This document shows, in pieces, positions 56,901-59,856 of a DNA stretch of 59,856 bases. How positions within the stretch are numbered: the stretch's first letter is position 1; the number at the start of each line of letters is the position of its first letter. The stretch lies in contig CAJGDG010000005.1 in assembly GCA_904502095.1 (NCBI GenBank), positions 1 to 59,856 of the forward strand. The letters run 5' to 3'. A program made the translations under genes and the position numbers. This DNA comes from an uncultured Alphaproteobacteria bacterium (GTDB taxonomy: Bacteria; Pseudomonadota; Alphaproteobacteria; Rs-D84). Under the pieces are notes generated by a model. It was not told the origin of the DNA. It searched no databases and saw only the letters and a program-made list of their open reading frames with translations.

Positions 56901-59856
56901 AGCTGTCCGCTGGACAATCTGTTTGTTCTGCACCCGCGGTTTCAACGCTTTTACCTGGGTCTGTTATCAAATAACATTCTGATTCCTCTGTTGCGCCCGC
57001 GTCAGAAGTATATCCAGTCGGACACGCCGTACAATTACCGTTTTCGCCATAATACCCAGCGTCACATTGCCATTCCAAAGGATACAGCCAAATCCCCATT
57101 CGCTCACCAATATCAGACGGACTGATAGGTTCGCCAATCGCAAATCTTTTTGACGCATCCACCACTTCGCCCCATGTTTTCAATACCGCATTTGCTGGCC
57201 CCGCCAAGCCAATTTCGCTGGCCGTTCTGGGATAATATGTTTCGTCAAAGAAGAAACTGTCGCCTTCGTGAACAGGCGCGCCACCATTATATGGCCCCGC
57301 ACTGGTCGCCCAATATGTCACATCGTATTTGATTTTGCTGCATCCATCTGTCGTTTCTGCACCACCACCCACATAACCACTGTCGGTATAATTTTCCATA
57401 CACACACACGCCGTTCTGTCGGCATTTTCACCACTGGTATTTTCCAAATCCGCACAACTTTGTGGCGCAGCCGCACCAGCAGGACAGAATGAACCCGCTG
57501 GGCATTCATATTTTGACGCCGTTGGGGTGGTTGTACTGCCTGGGCAATAAGAACCTGCCTCGCACAATGTGCATGTTGTTTCACCATTGCCATAATAACC
57601 CGCCGCACAACCATATACAGGTTCCAAATCCAACATTCTGTAATTTGACAGATGGTTGACAACCCAATTCATATCAATTTCAGAATCTGCCATAACAGGT
57701 TCATCCGTATAATAAGAATTATAAGTAGCACGCGCCTTCCACCGAACAACTTTATATCCGTTGCCCTTTGATTCTGCCGGATTGCCACAGGTAATTGTTT
57801 GGGTGTTATATCTGAATTCTTGGTCTGTATGATTCCAGAACATAACCGATTCGCCACGAGACACATTTAAGTCATATGTACAAGTTGGCGCGCTGCTGCT
57901 TGTATGATAATTAACAACATATGTCGCAGGCGAACAAACATCTCCTTCGCCAAAAATCGTTGTTGAACCAGATGCACTACCACCAACGGTATAACCCGGC
58001 AAACAATTGCATCGCATTCCAGCAACTTCCCATTCTGTTGCCGCATTTGGCACGGAATTTTCCGGACAAAACTCCGCAACCTCACCACCCGGGCAATATT
58101 GACCATCTGGGCACGATTGACAATTATTTGCATCACCATAATAACCCGCACTGCACTTATATGCGCATTCCTGATTGGAACCGTATCCAATGTTATATAT
58201 ACCATCTACTTCTGCGTGTTCCGGGACATCAGAATAACAATTTTTTAAACACTGTGTTGCGATATCACGACCAGATGTATATCCGTCACGATATCCATCA
58301 GGACAATATTCACATGCCCCAGCATTATCATCCCAATAATATTTTGAACTACAATTATATGTACACTGGGCAGAACCATCAGTTCCATACAATACATGCT
58401 CCCAACTGCGATCTGCGTTTGGAATTGGATGATTATAGCAGTTGCGATCGCATTGACTTTTATCTGCCACCCACGCACCATCACGGAAGCCTTCTGGACA
58501 TAAATCACAATTTTCGCCGTATGTACCAGTTGGACAAGTTAATACAGGATACAACGACAGCGGATTTGATTCAAAGCCATACCAGCTTGGGTCTTCAGCT
58601 TCGTACAAATACCACCCATCTGCTGGGTCATAACCACAAACAGCCCAGTAATCAAAGATTTTACCGTTTAAATCCACACCAACATCGGCTGCACCCAAAG
58701 TATAATAATTTCCATAGGAACCGGAACCGTCAGCAAAAACAAAATTATCTGTTCCGCATTGGCTGGCATCTTGCAAATAGTAAACCATATAACCCGTTGG
58801 CTGACACGCCTGATTTGAATTTTGCGTTATTGTTTCACCATTTTTAGTTCCATCAACAGTATGCCCATCCGCACATGTACAACGGCTTTGCCCCGTCAAA
58901 CCTTTTGTACCAGAATATGACGGACAATCGTATCTGGCATTATTATAGCACATTGAATCAACCGGACATTCAACGCATTGAACAGTATCCCAATCAATAT
59001 AATAACCCAAATTACAATTAATCGAGGTTGCTGCATATTGACATCTGCCAGGATACGCAACCGTTGCATAGACCGGTTTCATAAAACCGCCAGGGATTTC
59101 CGTATCCAAACATTCTGCATAACATTCTGCCTCGCTGACCGCGCCGGCATTTGACAACGGATGTGTATCAGGACACGCAATTGGCGCATCCGCCCCATCT
59201 GGACAATAAAAGCCCTCTGGACATCCAACTGGCGGTAATTTACCTGCACTTGTGTCGCCTGGACAATATTCACCCGCGTTGCATGGCAAACAATTATCCC
59301 CATCTGCATAATACCCCGCCGCACAGTGCCATACGCCATAAACAGCAATGCCTTTTACACCTATCATGTCACCAGAAATTACATCGCCAGCATAATATTT
59401 CTTGGATTCATCGTCCATATTAACCCAATAATCAAACACATAGCCTTCGCTGTATGCAGGGAATTTTTCAACACCATTCACAACAGTATAATCTTCATAA
59501 TACCCAGAATAATCGCGCAAAGAAGACAATCCATGTGCGCCCTTGACCGGATAATAAGTAAAAGGAACTGTTACGAAAACACACGCGTCCCCGCGGGTTG
59601 TGGTATCGCCAAGGACACCACCCACAGCATATCCCGTGTCACACGTACAATAATCTGCGCCTATATCACTGGTTGAATGTTCAGGACACGCCGTACAGGT
59701 TGTACCATCACCATAATATCCCGCCGCACAACCAAATACAGCCACCAGTTCCAACCAATTATGTCCTGTGGGCACATCATTCTTATCAACCTGTGCACCG
59801 GGCAAGAATAAAACTTCGCTATTTCTATCTCGCCATTTTTCTATTATATACCCTTC
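53980..59856 (-). CDS. Giant cysteine-rich surface protein, N-terminus beyond the window
   Basis: An open frame of 1958 codons reaches the right edge, so the start is outside. The N-terminal part (about 59750-56950) repeats modules of the form C-x-A-G-Y-Y-G-x-G-x-x-C-x-x-C-P and CPxGxYCPGG, like eukaryotic ephrin-receptor/TNFR cysteine modules. Interspersed are Listeria-Bacteroides (Flg_new) beta-grasp-like repeats, for example GYVFTKWSFDEEGSTTV near 55800 and, at the edge, GYIIEKWRDRNS. Two blocks of about 27-29-residue repeats (IPGTLFDGVTDGxxxMF), resembling BspA/DUF285 surface repeats, lie near 56400-56050 and 55250-54550. The C-terminal 70 residues (from CGRILHIGENKLYLRS) form a distinct domain. 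A surface adhesin or S-layer-like role is inferred. Confidence 0.85.
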   Translation of the reverse strand, partial: EGYIIEKWRDRNSEVLFLPGAQVDKNDVPTGHNWLELVAVFGCAAGYYGDGTTCTACPEHSTSDIGADYCTCDTGYAVGGVLGDTTTRGDACVFVTVPFTYYPVKGAHGLSSLRDYSGYYEDYTVVNGVEKFPAYSEGYVFDYWVNMDDESKKYYAGDVISGDMIGVKGIAVYGVWHCAAGYYADGDNCLPCNAGEYCPGDTSAGKLPPVGCPEGFYCPDGADAPIACPDTHPLSNAGAVSEAECYAECLDTEIPGGFMKPVYATVAYPGRCQYAATSINCNLGYYIDWDTVQCVECPVDSMCYNNARYDCPSYSGTKGLTGQSRCTCADGHTVDGTKNGETITQNSNQACQPTGYMVYYLQDASQCGTDNFVFADGSGSYGNYYTLGAADVGVDLNGKIFDYWAVCGYDPADGWYLYEAEDPSWYGFESNPLSLYPVLTCPTGTYGENCDLCPEGFRDGAWVADKSQCDRNCYNHPIPNADRSWEHVLYGTDGSAQCTYNCSSKYYWDDNAGACEYCPDGYRDGYTSGRDIATQCLKNCYSDVPEHAEVDGIYNIGYGSNQECAYKCSAGYYGDANNCQSCPDGQYCPGGEVAEFCPENSVPNAATEWEVAGMRCNCLPGYTVGGSASGSTTIFGEGDVCSPATYVVNYHTSSSAPTCTYDLNVSRGESVMFWNHTDQEFRYNTQTITCGNPAESKGNGYKVVRWKARATYNSYYTDEPVMADSEIDMNWVVNHLSNYRMLDLEPVYGCAAGYYGNGETTCTLCEAGSYCPGSTTTPTASKYECPAGSFCPAGAAAPQSCADLENTSGENADRTACVCMENYTDSGYVGGGAETTDGCSKIKYDVTYWATSAGPYNGGAPVHEGDSFFFDETYYPRTASEIGLAGPANAVLKTWGEVVDASKRFAIGEPISPSDIGERMGIWLYPLEWQCDAGYYGENGNCTACPTGYTSDAGATEESECYLITDPGKSVETAGAEQTDCPADSYCTGGVRVYYGEIGGKTGCLSNSSTNGVTGATSADACFCDAGFTTDGTADGGNQPVLGSLGCGLVPEVEIVVDMNGYSSFPITITAAGDFYIHWYGNNDNSKMINKSVGAQYATYMYPPISEATIKIAGNATAYDSTQAAIIFSNPARIKSIKGNFGAIFPTVNGQSPRFDNLLSGAYRVTELPHGLFDGVTTSAPSQFASAFAGMTGLTTIPDDLFSGITGAPAENAFNNTFADASNVASVTASDGTTTNYLPISFFGGLTEPANYNSNMFNSAFVGTKLSVECPLGMRAADLFYTDDIAPKVVCETVPDVTVSYNLNGGTGSYATRIENYAYGATVGEPKPSYVLSASEVNRPGYVFTKWSFDEEGSTTVSSFTVTEDTVLYAIWEPCAENTFKTDTDKPGNACTACPANSGTNGQVAQDVCTCDAGFTLTGQSDGGIATTSDECKLVSEFTIKTTEIAAQTDFSFSISAAGSYIIDWGDGEVLPIEKENTEPETYTHTYELAGTYTIGMAGDATAYNSSNAAAISFASNGNIAELDGSLGAIFGGTAQPYMFYSTFQRCTNLTTIPGTLFDGVTDGANYMFSNTFSGCTNLTTIPGTLFDGVTDGADHMFSQTFRGTSLTEIPEDLFSSIKTGAVYMFYGTFYGCNKLKSIPGTLFADISVASSMFQITFYGCSSLEAIPENLFATITEPQGHLFQGTFGVCTKLKEIPNNLFKNITTTSRGLFARTFVGCTGLTNLPEGLFSHIEGKPQANAFSETFSGCTNLSGYIPADMFVGLNNSGYTAGPMAKIFDNTALDTVCPEGMYQYITGFEEDWSGKVACTICPLGYHENARAKDLNNCTTKCAAGYAVLTPNGGCENVGAGKWIAENTVNYGGVSVINSCASGLTTIGYGAGADEDADCGRILHIGENKLYLRSAKKNPDEIALNVRVGDSVFYGNMTTEDKFISNGATQSLKINVGGVQYCVYDDSAM
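55075..55220 (-). repeat. Recent 87-bp internal duplication in the surface protein gene
   Basis: 59 bases at 55075-55133 are identical to 55162-55220, 87 bases (29 codons) apart. Both encode a copy of the TTIPGTLFDGVTDGA repeat. Flanking repeats of the block have diverged at the DNA level, so this duplication is recent or kept identical by recombination. Confidence 0.88.

Noticed and set aside
1..59856. tRNA, insertion sequence, prophage or integrated element
   Set aside because: I found no T-loop-like GGTTCGAATCC pattern with acceptor pairing, no transposase or integrase frame and no phage structural gene.

Overview
This window looks like chromosome from an uncultured, probably host-associated alphaproteobacterium of moderate-to-low GC. 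A GcrA-type cell-cycle regulator with its C-terminal zinc-binding signature, the order ruvB-ybgC-tolQ-tolR-tolA, and an RpoA that opens with the alphaproteobacterial MI-KNW start all point there. Lipid A genes (lpxA, lpxB), BamD and Tol proteins show a diderm envelope. Several large cysteine-rich or low-complexity exported proteins with no recognised family suggest a gut or other host lineage. I see no insertion sequence, prophage, integrase, tRNA or rRNA gene; the only classical RNA gene is rnpB.

Layout. 1-11.5 kb, minus strand: rplQ (partial) and rpoA, each with its own promoter, then two unrecognised exported proteins, a small helical protein, rsmH, dnaE and a kinase-fold protein; a cluster of palindromic repeats lies in front of rpoA. 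11.5-19.9 kb: secA, a 71-residue ORF and rnpB on the opposite strand, a DUF2817 peptidase, then tolA/tolR/tolQ/ybgC/ruvB and an alpha/beta-hydrolase-fold protein lacking its catalytic Ser and His. 19.9-25.9 kb, plus strand: an exported protein, a two-component pair, argS and tig. 25.9-33.5 kb: a structured tandem repeat, a single-span membrane protein, gcrA, an orphan prepilin-type peptidase and three exported proteins of unknown function. 33.5-42.5 kb: lpxB/lpxA, a polytopic membrane protein, a methyltransferase-M23 peptidase-bactofilin-rpiB operon, bamD and murJ from overlapping divergent promoters, and rlpA. 42.5-53.9 kb: leuS, tlyA, a small CxxC protein, a 67-bp tandem repeat ending in a long hairpin, mscL, aroK, prfA, hisS, a YgjP metallopeptidase, tkt and rnhA. 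54-59.9 kb: the C-terminal 1958 residues of a giant cysteine-rich surface protein that runs off the right edge.

How it fits together. Much of the window builds and remodels the envelope: Lpx enzymes make lipid A, MurJ flips lipid II, BamD inserts outer membrane proteins, TolQRA with YbgC handles outer membrane constriction, RlpA and the M23 peptidase-bactofilin pair act on peptidoglycan and shape, and SecA exports the many signal-peptide proteins. The rest is housekeeping: replication and repair (DnaE, RuvB, RNase H), transcription (RpoA) and translation (ArgS, LeuS, HisS, RF1, RsmH, TlyA, RNase P, trigger factor). The least explained parts are the exported-protein loci, the giant surface protein and the two structured tandem repeats.
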